From: Labrenzia sp. CE80
GTDB taxonomy: Bacteria; Pseudomonadota; Alphaproteobacteria; Rhizobiales; Stappiaceae
DNA length: 64,000 bases
Direction: 5' to 3'
Assembly: GCF_009650605.1 (NCBI RefSeq)
Contig: NZ_WAJT01000003.1
Span: 434,001 to 498,000, forward strand
Position 1 is the stretch's first letter. Every line of letters starts with the position of its first letter. This document shows, piece by piece, positions 43,909 to 51,987 of the stretch. The notes beneath the pieces are model-generated. The model saw only the letters and a program-made list of their open reading frames with translations, did no database searches and had not been told where the DNA came from. A program made the translations under genes and the position numbers.

Positions 43909-44541
43909 ATGTCCCGTCTCGGGCGGTTCATCGACGCCGCAGAAGAAAATTTCATCGCGGCCATTCTGGCGCTGATGACACTCGTTACATTCAGCCAAGT
44001 CGTGGCGCGCTACGGATTTAATTCCGGCTGGGGCGGCGCGCTGGAGTTCACGCGCGTTCTCTTTGCGTGGCTGATTCTCTTTGGCATGAGCTATGGCATT
44101 AAGATCGGGGCCCATCTGGGCGTCGACGCGGTCATTCGCCTCTTGCCGAAACCCCTGTTCCGTATTGCCGCTCTGCTTGGCGCTGGATTGACGGTTCTTT
44201 ATGCGGCGCTTCTGTTCGACGCCAGCTGGTTTGGAACGCTGTTCGGTCTTGAAAACAAGGGCTCCACCGGCGGCGCCTATGCCTATGTCGCGAAGTTCTA
44301 CAAGCTGCCCATCGGCATGGAGGACCTTAAGTGGCCTCTATGGGTTCAGGAGACCTTTGAAGTGCGCGAGCGTGTCCCGCGCTGGATGCCTTATGTGATC
44401 TTGCCGATCGGCCTGGTTCTTCTGGGTTTCCGTGCTACCCAGGCCTTCTGGATGATCGTGACCGGACAGAAAGATTCCATGATTGCAGCCCACGAAGCCG
44501 AAGAGCTTGTGGCTGAGAACAAAGATGCGTTGAAGGACTGA
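43909..44541 (+). CDS. dctQ: TRAP transporter small permease DctQ
   Basis: A 210-residue protein with four membrane helices (FIAAILALMTLVTFSQVVAR with the typical RY after it; EFTRVLFAWLILFGMSYGIK; IAALLGAGLTVLYAALLFDA; YVILPIGLVLLGFRATQAFW). The GA-x-LG-x-D motif (KIGAHLGVDAVI) is characteristic of DctQ. It contains a larger than usual loop between helices 3 and 4. It lies 123 bp after dctP, with a strong hairpin in the gap, and 5 bp before dctM. Confidence 0.93.
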   Translation: MSRLGRFIDAAEENFIAAILALMTLVTFSQVVARYGFNSGWGGALEFTRVLFAWLILFGMSYGIKIGAHLGVDAVIRLLPKPLFRIAALLGAGLTVLYAALLFDASWFGTLFGLENKGSTGGAYAYVAKFYKLPIGMEDLKWPLWVQETFEVRERVPRWMPYVILPIGLVLLGFRATQAFWMIVTGQKDSMIAAHEAEELVAENKDALKD

Positions 44542-44546
44542 GACCC

Positions 44547-46148
44547 ATGGAAACAGCCTTTCTTTTCATCTTCGTCTTCGGTTTCCTGTTTTTGGGCGTG
44601 CCGATTGCCGTTTCGCTGGGGCTGTCCGCAGTCCTCTACATAGCCCTGTTCAGCCATGACTCCATGAGTTCGGTGGCGGTGCAGCTGTTCAATGCCTCGC
44701 AGAACTTCACGCTGCTTGCGATCCCCTTCTTCATTCTGGCGTCGAGCTTCATGTCGACCGGCGGCGTGGCGCGGCGGATCATCCGCTTCTCCATTGCGAC
44801 GGTCGGTTCGATCCGTGGTGGTCTGGCGATTGCGGCGGTCTTTGCCTGCATGATGTTTGCTGCGCTGTCCGGCTCTTCTCCGGCAACCGTGGTCGCGATC
44901 GGCACCATTGCCATCGCCGGCATGCGTCAGGCGGGATACACCAAGGACTTCGCGGCAGGCGTCATCGCCAATGCCGGTACGCTTGGCATCCTGATTCCAC
45001 CATCCATCGTCATGGTCGTCTATGCCGCGGCAACCAACGTCTCCGTCGGCCGCATGTTCCTGGCCGGTGTCATTCCGGGCATTTTGGCCGGTCTGATGCT
45101 GATGACCGCGATCTATATCATGGCGCGCGTCAAGAACCTGCCGGCCCAGCCATGGCCCGGTTTCAAGGAGATCTGGGGCGCGCTGGCAGAAGCAGCCGTT
45201 GGCCTGTTCCTGATGGTGATCATTCTTGGCGGTATCTACGGCGGTATCTTCACACCGACGGAAGCGGCCGCTGTCGCGGCAGTCTATGCCTGTCTGATTG
45301 CGCTCTTCGTCTATCGCGACATGGGCCCGCTGACGGGCATCGCCTGGATCGAGGAAAGTGATGGCGCCCTGGGACTGACCGGCTTCAAGAGCTACCTTTA
45401 CTCGATCGTCGCGGCCTTTGCGGTCTCCGGCCTGTTGGTTGCCTTCCAGGTGACGGCCACATTCTGGACCTTGTGGTTCTGGGTTGTCGTCGCAGCCGTG
45501 ATGGTGGCCTATCCGATGCTGCGTGCCGGTCTTTCACCCGCGCAGCTGCCGGAAACCTATGCGAGGGGCGCAACGGCCTGGGGCCGGAACTTTGGCGTGA
45601 TCGTTCTGAAGTTCTTCCCTGCGCTGTTCCATGCGGATACGAAGAAGGTCTTCTCGGACTCGGCCAAGACGACCATCATGTTGATGTTCATCATCGTCAA
45701 TGCGCTGTTGTTTGCCCACACGCTGACGGCGGAACAGATCCCTCAGGTGATCACCGACTGGATGGTCGAAGCCGGCTTCAACTGGTTCACGTTCTTGATT
45801 GCGGTCAACATCCTGTTGTTGATCGGTGGTCAGTTCATGGAGCCGTCCGGCTTGCTGTTGATCGTTGCACCGGTTGTTTTCCCGATCGGTATGGAGCTGG
45901 GCGTCGACCCGATCCATCTGGGCATCATCATGGTGGTGAACATGGAAATCGGCATGATCACACCGCCGATCGGCCTGAACCTGTTCGTGACATCGGGCAT
46001 CACCGGCATGAGCCTGGTGCAGGTGGTCAAGGCCGCTGCGCCATTCGTTCTGGTGCTTCTCTTGTTCCTGGTCCTCGTCACTTATGTACCGATCCTTTCG
46101 ACCTGGTTGCCTTACAGCCTCATGGGTCCGGAGATCGTCATTCAATAG
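44547..46148 (+). CDS. dctM: TRAP transporter large permease DctM
   Basis: A 533-residue permease with about 12-14 membrane helices. Conserved parts: FLFLGVPIAVSLGLSAVLYI, ALSGSSPATVVAIGTIAIAG, AGTLGILIPPSIVMVVYAAA, GGIFTPTEAAAVAAVYACL, and near the end MEPSGLLLIVAPVVFPIGME and IGMITPPIGLNLFVTSGI. It is about 100 residues longer than the typical DctM (about 430) because of an insertion at about 260-375 with two extra hydrophobic segments and a charged loop. It is the transport subunit of the dctPQM importer. Confidence 0.95.
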   Translation: METAFLFIFVFGFLFLGVPIAVSLGLSAVLYIALFSHDSMSSVAVQLFNASQNFTLLAIPFFILASSFMSTGGVARRIIRFSIATVGSIRGGLAIAAVFACMMFAALSGSSPATVVAIGTIAIAGMRQAGYTKDFAAGVIANAGTLGILIPPSIVMVVYAAATNVSVGRMFLAGVIPGILAGLMLMTAIYIMARVKNLPAQPWPGFKEIWGALAEAAVGLFLMVIILGGIYGGIFTPTEAAAVAAVYACLIALFVYRDMGPLTGIAWIEESDGALGLTGFKSYLYSIVAAFAVSGLLVAFQVTATFWTLWFWVVVAAVMVAYPMLRAGLSPAQLPETYARGATAWGRNFGVIVLKFFPALFHADTKKVFSDSAKTTIMLMFIIVNALLFAHTLTAEQIPQVITDWMVEAGFNWFTFLIAVNILLLIGGQFMEPSGLLLIVAPVVFPIGMELGVDPIHLGIIMVVNMEIGMITPPIGLNLFVTSGITGMSLVQVVKAAAPFVLVLLLFLVLVTYVPILSTWLPYSLMGPEIVIQ

Positions 46149-46173
46149 GCGGTGTCGCGGGCGCATCTGCAAT

Positions 46174-46201
46174 AAGGCCGGGGCATTGCTCCGGCCTTTT
46201 T
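46174..46201 (+). terminator. Rho-independent terminator after dctM
   Basis: AAGGCCGGGGC pairs with GCTCCGGCCTT over 11 positions (one G-U) around ATT, followed by TTTTT. It closes the dctPQM operon. Confidence 0.88.
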
Positions 46202-46264
46202 CATTGAAGTCGCGCATGTTTTCATTAAGCCTTTGGCCCTGACCATGATGAGGAGGAACAGTCT

Positions 46265-46678
46265 GTGGCCCCGGAAATTGTTGAACGCTTGCCTGATCCG
46301 CAGACATATCTGGACCTGCGCGCGGCCGGTGGCCTGAGCAGCTATTCGCTGGAGGCCGCAAGGATGGGTCTTCCGAAGTCACTCCACTGCGTCGTTCTGG
46401 AGCTTGACGGCGAAGACATTGGCATGGGACGGATCGTCGGCGACGGCGCCCTCTCGGTGCAAATCGTCGACATCGTCGTTCGTCCTGAATATCACGGCAA
46501 GGGCTATGGCCGCCTGATTGTTCAGGCGCTCAGCGATTACATCGCCTCAAATATTCCCGATACCGCCTATGTGAACCTGCTCGCCGACGTGCCGGCAAAC
46601 AGGCTCTACGAGAAATTCGGCTTTTGGGAAACCGCGCCCGCAACCATCGGCATGGCCTACAAGAAGGGCGGTGAATAG
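46265..46678 (+). CDS. GNAT-family N-acetyltransferase
   Basis: A 137-residue acetyltransferase. The acetyl-CoA-binding motif A is IVDIVVRPEYHGKGYGRLIV, with the R/Q-x-x-G-x-G/A pattern, preceded by GMGRIVGDGALS. The start is a GTG at 46265: AGGAGG lies 8-9 nt upstream and the two upstream ATGs are out of frame. The substrate is unknown. It ends 2 bp before convergent citrate synthase. Confidence 0.88.
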   Translation: MAPEIVERLPDPQTYLDLRAAGGLSSYSLEAARMGLPKSLHCVVLELDGEDIGMGRIVGDGALSVQIVDIVVRPEYHGKGYGRLIVQALSDYIASNIPDTAYVNLLADVPANRLYEKFGFWETAPATIGMAYKKGGE

Positions 46679-46680
46679 CC

Positions 46681-47790
46681 TCAAGCGTCAGGCTTCGGCC
46701 CGACGTAGCGTGAGGCCGGACGGATTAATTTGCCGGTCGCCTGCTGCTCCAGAACATGGGCGCACCATCCCGGTGTCCGGCCAACTGCGAAGAGCGGCGT
46801 AAACAGGGACCGGTCGATCCCGACCGCATCCAGAAGCACGGCGGTGTAGAATTCCACATTCGTATCCAGCGCGCGATCCGGCTTGGCTTTGGCCAGCGCT
46901 GCAAGGGCGGCGCTTTCGACGGCTTCTGCCAGAACGAGCTTCGGATTGTCCTGGGGCAGTTTCCGCAGTCCGGCTTTCAACACATCAGCCCGGGGATCAC
47001 GGGTGCGGTAGACCCGGTGGCCAAAGCCCATGAGGCGCTCGCCGGAGGACAGCTCCTGATCAACCCAGCTGGCGGCATTTTCGGGCCGACCCACGGCATC
47101 AAGCATGTCGAGCACCGGACCGGGCGCGCCGCCGTGAAGAGGTCCCTTCAAGGCGCCCATGGCGCCGATGACAGCATCGCGCATGTCCGCCTGGGTTGAC
47201 GCGATAACCCTTGCTGCAAAGGTCGAGGCATTGAGTCCGTGGTCGAGGATCGTAACCAGGTAGCGGTCGACGGCCTCGATGGCATGGCCCGGCGCGGGGG
47301 TGTCCAAGAGCATCCGCAGCAGATCTTCAGCCGTGCGAAGGCCGGAATCCGGGGCAACCGGGGAAAGACCCTCCTTGATCCGCTGCGCCGCGGCCAGAAG
47401 AACGGGCATGGCACCCGAGATTGCCACGGCATCGGGGATTTGTGTTTCGTGAAGCGATAGTGCGCTCAGCCCGACGCGCATGCGTTCAAAGACTGTCAGG
47501 TCGGCTGGTGCTGCCTGCATGGCCGCAACGCTTCCAAAAGCTCGAACTCTTGCCGCGCCGAACACGCGCGGGAGATCTCCCGATGGCAGGGATACGAGAT
47601 CCTGCCAAAGATGCGCAATAGCGTCTTCGAAGGAAAGATGGCCTGCGAGCGCCTCGATGGGTTTCCCTCGCAGGAGGAGCTCGCCTTTGATACCGTCGAC
47701 ATCGCTGAGAACCGTATTCGCAACGATGACGCCTTCCAGTCCGGTGGCGTTGGCCGGGGTCAGCTCGGCGTGTTTCAGGGCTTTGGTCAT
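46681..47790 (-). CDS. Citrate synthase family protein
   Basis: A 369-residue protein of the short citrate synthase group (CS2/methylcitrate type). Catalytic His residues are in ALKGPLHGGAPG and GFGHRVYRTRDPRA. The third catalytic position, Asp in most citrate synthases (NVDFY), is Glu here (TNVEFYTAVLLDAVG), as in some actinobacterial-type CS2 proteins. Oxaloacetate-binding Arg is in DPRA and near the C-terminus (RPASRYVGPKP). It condenses acetyl-CoA or propionyl-CoA with oxaloacetate; the acyl specificity is not determinable. The ATG at 47790 has AAGGAG 8 nt upstream. It is divergent from the HTH-fused homologue at 47869. Confidence 0.92.
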   Translation of the reverse strand: MTKALKHAELTPANATGLEGVIVANTVLSDVDGIKGELLLRGKPIEALAGHLSFEDAIAHLWQDLVSLPSGDLPRVFGAARVRAFGSVAAMQAAPADLTVFERMRVGLSALSLHETQIPDAVAISGAMPVLLAAAQRIKEGLSPVAPDSGLRTAEDLLRMLLDTPAPGHAIEAVDRYLVTILDHGLNASTFAARVIASTQADMRDAVIGAMGALKGPLHGGAPGPVLDMLDAVGRPENAASWVDQELSSGERLMGFGHRVYRTRDPRADVLKAGLRKLPQDNPKLVLAEAVESAALAALAKAKPDRALDTNVEFYTAVLLDAVGIDRSLFTPLFAVGRTPGWCAHVLEQQATGKLIRPASRYVGPKPDA

Positions 47791-47845
47791 GGGTACTGCT
47801 CCTTGATTTGGCAGCGACATAACCCGATCACGCTTGATATCGTCA

Positions 47846-47868
47846 ATATTGATAAATACTATCAATAT
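47846..47868. promoter_or_regulatory. Inverted-repeat operator between the two citrate synthase genes
   Basis: ATATTGATA and TATCAATAT form a perfect 9-bp inverted repeat around AATAC. It ends at the base before the ATG of the HTH-citrate synthase and lies 56 bp from the divergent citrate synthase start. A possible promoter overlaps it: TTGATA at 47834-47839, 17 bp, TACTAT at 47857-47862. The likely binder is the HTH of the fused protein; that is inference. Confidence 0.65.
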
Positions 47869-49050
47869 ATGTCTACGCCGATCTATCTCTCCGCTCAGGA
47901 AGCCGCTGCCGAGTTGGGCGTTCGCCCGGCAACCCTCTATGCCTATGTCAGCCGTGGGTTGATCCAGTCCATTCCAGGGCCGGGGAAACAGAAGCGCTAT
48001 GACGCTTCAGATGTACGGCGGCTCAAGATTGGCAAGGACACCGATGAGGGACGCAACGCGCCGGGTTTGTCGGGACACTCGGTGCTTGAAACGCGGTTGA
48101 CGATGATCACGGACGAGGGCCCTCTTTATCGGGGCCTTCTCGCAACGGATCTGGCGCAAACATCGACCCTGGAAGCGGTCGCGACCCTGCTCTGGGATTG
48201 CAGCGACGACCCTTTCGCTGAAGCGCCGGACGTCAGGCTTCCTGCGGTTCCGGAGGGGCTCGGCCCTGTCGATCGGTTGATGGCGGCCTGTGCCGTCTGG
48301 CCTGCCTCTGATCGCGCCGCCTATACGCTGTCACCGCAACTTTTGCGCAAGAAAGGTGCTCAGCTTTTGCGTTACGGTGTGGCGGTTCTGCTGCAGACGG
48401 AGCCGCAAACAGCACCAATCCATGTCCAGTTCGCAGACGCCTGGCAGATCTCGGGCGCAGGCCAGGAGGTCTTGCGTGCCGCTCTGGTCCTAGCGGCCGA
48501 TCATGAACTCAACACCAGCGCTTTTGCTGTACGCTGCGCTGCCTCGACCCGCGCACCGCTGCATGCAGCCTTGTTGTCTGGCATCGGCGCGTTTTCCGGT
48601 CCTCGTCACGGCGCCGCCTCGGATCGCGCAAGAGCCTGGCTGGCTGAAATCTCTGAAGAGCGAGATATTGAAACCGTTCTTGGCGGACGGTTGGCAAGGG
48701 GGGAGGAACTGCCTGGCTTTGGCCACGGCGTTTATACCGGCAGAGATCCTAGGGCTGACGGCTTGTTGCGAATTCTCAAAGAGTCTGCGGGCGGGCATCC
48801 CTTCTCCAGGCTCTTGCCGGAGATCGTTCAGACTGCTGACGATCTCTTCGGAGTGCGTCCCAACATCGATTTTGCCCTAGCGGCAGCACAACGCACGTTG
48901 GGCCTGCCTGAAGACGCCGGCAAGATCCTCTTTTGCGCAGGCAGGATTGTCGGTTGGATCGCTCATGCCCTGGAACAATATGCCTCTGCCGAACAGATCA
49001 GGCCGCGCGCGACCTACGTTGGTGAGCGCCCGCAGAGAGAGTTCTTTTAA
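47869..49050 (+). CDS. Citrate synthase homologue with N-terminal helix-turn-helix DNA-binding domain
   Basis: A 393-residue fusion. Residues 1-55 are a MerR/excisionase-like HTH (YLSAQEAAAELGVRPATLYA, then YVSRGLIQSIPGPGKQKRYD). Residues about 65-390 are a citrate synthase domain. The active-site His residues remain (FSGPRHGAAS and GFGHGVYTGRDPRAD), and the Asp is present (RPNIDFALAAAQ); the usual HRVY is HGVY. It may be a citrate- or acyl-CoA-responsive regulator, an enzyme, or both. No Shine-Dalgarno precedes the ATG, and a promoter overlapping the start suggests a leaderless message. It diverges from the plain citrate synthase, the most likely target. Confidence 0.88.
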   Translation: MSTPIYLSAQEAAAELGVRPATLYAYVSRGLIQSIPGPGKQKRYDASDVRRLKIGKDTDEGRNAPGLSGHSVLETRLTMITDEGPLYRGLLATDLAQTSTLEAVATLLWDCSDDPFAEAPDVRLPAVPEGLGPVDRLMAACAVWPASDRAAYTLSPQLLRKKGAQLLRYGVAVLLQTEPQTAPIHVQFADAWQISGAGQEVLRAALVLAADHELNTSAFAVRCAASTRAPLHAALLSGIGAFSGPRHGAASDRARAWLAEISEERDIETVLGGRLARGEELPGFGHGVYTGRDPRADGLLRILKESAGGHPFSRLLPEIVQTADDLFGVRPNIDFALAAAQRTLGLPEDAGKILFCAGRIVGWIAHALEQYASAEQIRPRATYVGERPQREFF

Positions 49051-49077
49051 ACCGCAAGCGTGCCCAGAGTTCGAAGG

Positions 49078-50055
49078 CTAGACGGGGATCTTCTCATCCT
49101 CGATATAGGCTCTGACGATGGCCTCGAAGGAGCTTTCTGCCTTGAAGCCCAAGCTAATAGCGCGGGCAGCATCGAACCGGCGCGGCCAGCCGCCCACGAT
49201 GCGTTGAATGATCTCGTTCGGCTCCCTGCGGATCAGTTTCACACGGGCCTCACCGCCAATCTTGCGCAAGGCCTCGATTTCTTCGGCAACCGTTGCCGCG
49301 ACGCCCGGCATGGTGAGATTGCGCCGGGCGCCGATGGCCTCTCCGTCCAGTTCTGCCGCGTGGATCAGGAAACCCACGGCGGAACGCGGACTGGCCATCC
49401 AGTGCAGAACATCGTCGTCGACAGGGAGTATGGCTTCCTGGCCGTTGAGCGGTTCGCGAATGATCCCGGAAAAGAAGCTGGAGGCCGCTAGGTTGGCCTT
49501 GCCCGGACGCACGACAATGGTTGGCAGGCGGATGCCGATGCCATCCATCATGCCACGCCGTGTCAGGTCGGCCAGAAGCATCTCTCCTATTGCTTTCTGC
49601 GTGCCGTAGGATGTCAGCGGGGTGAGGTGAAAGTCATCGGGGATAGGGTCAGGAAAGGGAGCGCCGAAAACGGCGATCGAGGAGGTGTAGACCACCCGTG
49701 GGCAGTAGCTGTCACCTGCTTTCCGGATCGCCTCGAACAGTTGCCGCGAACCGTCCAGATTGATTCGATAGCCTTTGTCGTAGTCTGTTTCTGATTCGCC
49801 GGAAACGATCGCAGCCAAATGGAAGATGACATCCGGCCGATCGGAGATGAGCTTTTCAGCCGTGCCTTCGGTGGAAAAATCGCAGGCAATGGCCGTCACC
49901 GGACAGGGCGCATCCGTTGGAACATCAGGCTCGACGGCGTCGACCAGCGTGAGCTTGCTGAGTTCCGCGCCGCGCAAGTGCTGGCGCGCCATCAGCGCAT
50001 CCACCAGCTTGCGTCCGACCATTCCGGCCGCGCCGATTACGAGAATGCTAGTCAT
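49078..50055 (-). CDS. denD: D-erythronate dehydrogenase-like (DenD) NAD-dependent SDR
   Basis: A 325-residue extended short-chain dehydrogenase. The NAD-binding motif is ILVIGAAGMVGRKLVDALMA; HLAAIVSGESE is the typical DenD stretch; the catalytic Tyr-x-x-x-Lys is in LTSYGTQKAIGEMLLADL; IRLPTIVVRPGKANLAASSF is conserved in DenD. DenD oxidises D-erythronate to 2-oxo-D-erythronate. The other genes of that path (otnI, otnK, otnC) are not in the window, so the substrate is less sure than the family. It is convergent with the HTH-citrate synthase. Confidence 0.87.
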   Translation of the reverse strand: MTSILVIGAAGMVGRKLVDALMARQHLRGAELSKLTLVDAVEPDVPTDAPCPVTAIACDFSTEGTAEKLISDRPDVIFHLAAIVSGESETDYDKGYRINLDGSRQLFEAIRKAGDSYCPRVVYTSSIAVFGAPFPDPIPDDFHLTPLTSYGTQKAIGEMLLADLTRRGMMDGIGIRLPTIVVRPGKANLAASSFFSGIIREPLNGQEAILPVDDDVLHWMASPRSAVGFLIHAAELDGEAIGARRNLTMPGVAATVAEEIEALRKIGGEARVKLIRREPNEIIQRIVGGWPRRFDAARAISLGFKAESSFEAIVRAYIEDEKIPV

Positions 50056-50124
50056 CTGATGTGTCCCCCCGTCATTGTCTTTGGTCGACAGTAAGCTCAG
50101 GAGGATGGGCGAGCCAAGTACGTA

Positions 50125-50586
50125 TCAGACTGATCGCGTCATGATGACCACGTGTTTTGTACCAATCATCTTGCGCTCGGCTTCCCGAAAGCCCTTGCGG
50201 GCATACCAGTCCCGATTGCTCTGCATCTTCATGTTGGTGAAGAGGCGAACCTCCGAAAACGAGAGGTTTCTGGCTCGTGCAAGGGTGAAATCAAGCAAGC
50301 GATTGCCAAGACCCGTGCCCTGAGTGTCTGGGGAGACTGCGATGCTCCACAGCAAGAGATGGTCATCCTCCTGCCTCAGCACGAGAGAACCTTCCGGCAT
50401 GCCCCGGGGGCCGGTCATCCAGACCTCGTCCTTGTCGATGAGATCATCGTAGTCCGCGCCCATGGGCTGGGGCTTGGAGCCAATGACGTCAATCCAGTCC
50501 CGGTAGGCGCGGTCCGCCAGATCTGCGAGCGCTGGCGCGTCACTGGGGGCCGCCCGCTGCATGTGCAGGGCACCTGTGTGGTTCAT
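50125..50586 (-). CDS. GNAT-family N-acetyltransferase
   Basis: A 153-residue acetyltransferase. The acetyl-CoA motif is LWSIAVSPDTQGTGLGNRLL (Q-x-x-G-x-G), followed by LFTNMKMQSNRDWYARKGFR, as in RimI-like proteins. The substrate is unknown. It overlaps the upstream PEP-mutase-like gene by 4 bp (ATGA-type at 50583-50586), so the two are translationally coupled. Confidence 0.88.
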   Translation of the reverse strand: MNHTGALHMQRAAPSDAPALADLADRAYRDWIDVIGSKPQPMGADYDDLIDKDEVWMTGPRGMPEGSLVLRQEDDHLLLWSIAVSPDTQGTGLGNRLLDFTLARARNLSFSEVRLFTNMKMQSNRDWYARKGFREAERKMIGTKHVVIMTRSV

Positions 50587-51416
50587 CCCTGTCCCTTCAG
50601 GAAGGGATCAAAGTCTGATAGCCCAACGGCCCGGTCAAAGCAGCCAAAGGTGCCGCTGTCCTTCATGTCTTCGGCCGCAGCGGTGAAGGCGCCATAGGCG
50701 ATCCGCGCAAGACCCGAGCCAATGGAGAGCCGGGCAACTCCCATGTCGGCCATTTCCTTGCGCGTGAGGTTGAAATGCTGCCGTCCGGCGAGGACGTTCA
50801 GTGGTTTGGAGATCCGGCCTAGCACTTCTTCAATGTCGTCGTGTTTCAGCAGTTCCGGTGCGTAGAGACAGTCTGCACCCGCCTCTGCAAAGGCGTTGAG
50901 GCGCTTGATCGTCATTTCGAGATGTTCGGGATCCGCAATCGGCGCTTCGCTCCGGGCGGTCAGCACGAAATCCGGCGCAAGCCGCTTCTTGACGTCCACG
51001 GCCGCACGGATGCGCTCCACGGCAAGCTCTTGGGAGTAAAAGGGTACGACCGGATCCGTCGAAAAATCCTCGATCGAGCACCCGCTGAGGCCGGCCTCGA
51101 TCGCGCCACGGACCGTTTCGGCAACTTCGTCCGGCGTGTCGCCAAATCCGTTTTCCAGATCACCGTTGACCGGCAGGGTCGTTGCGGCAACGATTTCGGC
51201 CGCATGGGACAGCGCCATATCTCGGGTGATCAATCCTTCAGCATCCTTTAGCCCGCGTGAAAAGGCATATCCTGCGCTGGTCGTGGCAAGGGCATCAAAG
51301 CGAAGGCCCTCAAGAATTTGAGCAGTCCCTTTGTCGAATGGGTTTGGCATGAGAAAGGCACGGGTCTCTTGATGGAGAGCCATGAAACGGGCCCGCCGAT
51401 CCTGTAAGGTCTGCAT
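50583..51416 (-). CDS. Isocitrate lyase / PEP mutase superfamily protein
   Basis: A 277-residue (beta/alpha)8 enzyme. Typical sequence: ALHQETRAFLMPNPFDKGTA, ATTSAGYAFSRGL, VNGDLENGFGDTPDEVAETV (the D-x-x-x-G-x-G metal region), GCSIEDFS and a C-terminal RLSIGSGLARIAYGAF. This sub-group includes oxaloacetate decarboxylases and PEP-mutase-like proteins; the KKCGH motif of isocitrate and methylisocitrate lyases is absent, so it is not PrpB or AceA. The ATG at 51416 has AGGAGAC 7 nt upstream and replaces the longer 51482 start. Confidence 0.87.
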   Translation of the reverse strand: MQTLQDRRARFMALHQETRAFLMPNPFDKGTAQILEGLRFDALATTSAGYAFSRGLKDAEGLITRDMALSHAAEIVAATTLPVNGDLENGFGDTPDEVAETVRGAIEAGLSGCSIEDFSTDPVVPFYSQELAVERIRAAVDVKKRLAPDFVLTARSEAPIADPEHLEMTIKRLNAFAEAGADCLYAPELLKHDDIEEVLGRISKPLNVLAGRQHFNLTRKEMADMGVARLSIGSGLARIAYGAFTAAAEDMKDSGTFGCFDRAVGLSDFDPFLKGQG

Positions 51417-51510
51417 CGGAAGTCTCCTGAGTGCCGGTTCCATTCGGGGGGTGAGTAGAACGCCGATGGCCAGCCTTGTCAAAATTGGCAGAACAACGGA
51501 GGCTTGAACG

Positions 51511-51541
51511 AAAAAAGCGCTAGCCCCTCAGGGACCAGCGC
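51511..51541 (-). terminator. Rho-independent terminator after the SCP2 gene
   Basis: Read on the minus strand, GCGCTGGTCCC pairs fully with GGGGCTAGCGC (two wobble pairs) around TGA, followed by six T. It lies 36-66 bp beyond the SCP2 stop and before the PEP-mutase-like gene, so the two transcription units are separate. Confidence 0.87.
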
Positions 51542-51576
51542 ATTTCTCGAAACCAAACCGCTTGGCCGGACGTATC

Positions 51577-51858
51577 TCAGACGATGCTTCCGAGTTTCAT
51601 GGCGACACTCATGTCACCATCGACCTTGAGTTTGCCGCCCATGAAGGCCGCCGTCGGGTTGAGGTCACCTGAAAGCATCTCCGAAAGATCCTCGGGCGAC
51701 ATCGTAATGGTGCAATCTGCATCGGCATCTTCGTTGCTGACATTCGAGCCTTGAACGAAGATCGTTCCGGTTTCGCCCAGGTCGAACTTCACACTCTCAT
51801 CGATGCCGCCGCCTGCGACCTTTCCACGGACCGTCTCGGTCAATTGTTCCAGGGTCAT
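51577..51858 (-). CDS. SCP2 sterol-binding domain protein
   Basis: A 93-residue protein that is only an SCP2 domain: SVKFDLGETGTIFVQGSNVS, DCTITMSPEDLSEMLSGDLN, then PTAAFMGGKLKVDGDMSVAM, the last a hallmark of the family. It has a hydrophobic pocket for fatty acyl or sterol-like ligands. Stand-alone bacterial SCP2 proteins have no settled role. It lies 129 bp after the dehydratase on the same strand and is followed by a strong terminator. Confidence 0.92.
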   Translation of the reverse strand: MTLEQLTETVRGKVAGGGIDESVKFDLGETGTIFVQGSNVSNEDADADCTITMSPEDLSEMLSGDLNPTAAFMGGKLKVDGDMSVAMKLGSIV

Positions 51859-51987
51859 TTCATTCCTCCATCAACATTGCGGCGCGAGTAGCGCCGGTTC
51901 GGGGAGGATGAAGCATGACCTTTACGTAATCGTCAAGTTAGAACCGAGCCATTGGCTGCCTTTATCCATTTACGGACCGAAAGGCGT

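Noticed and set aside
46681..51416. A methylcitrate-cycle cluster (citrate synthase homologues plus an isocitrate-lyase-fold gene)
   Set aside because: The isocitrate-lyase-fold protein lacks the KKCGH-type motif of PrpB/AceA, no prpD/acnD is present, and a terminator separates some units.
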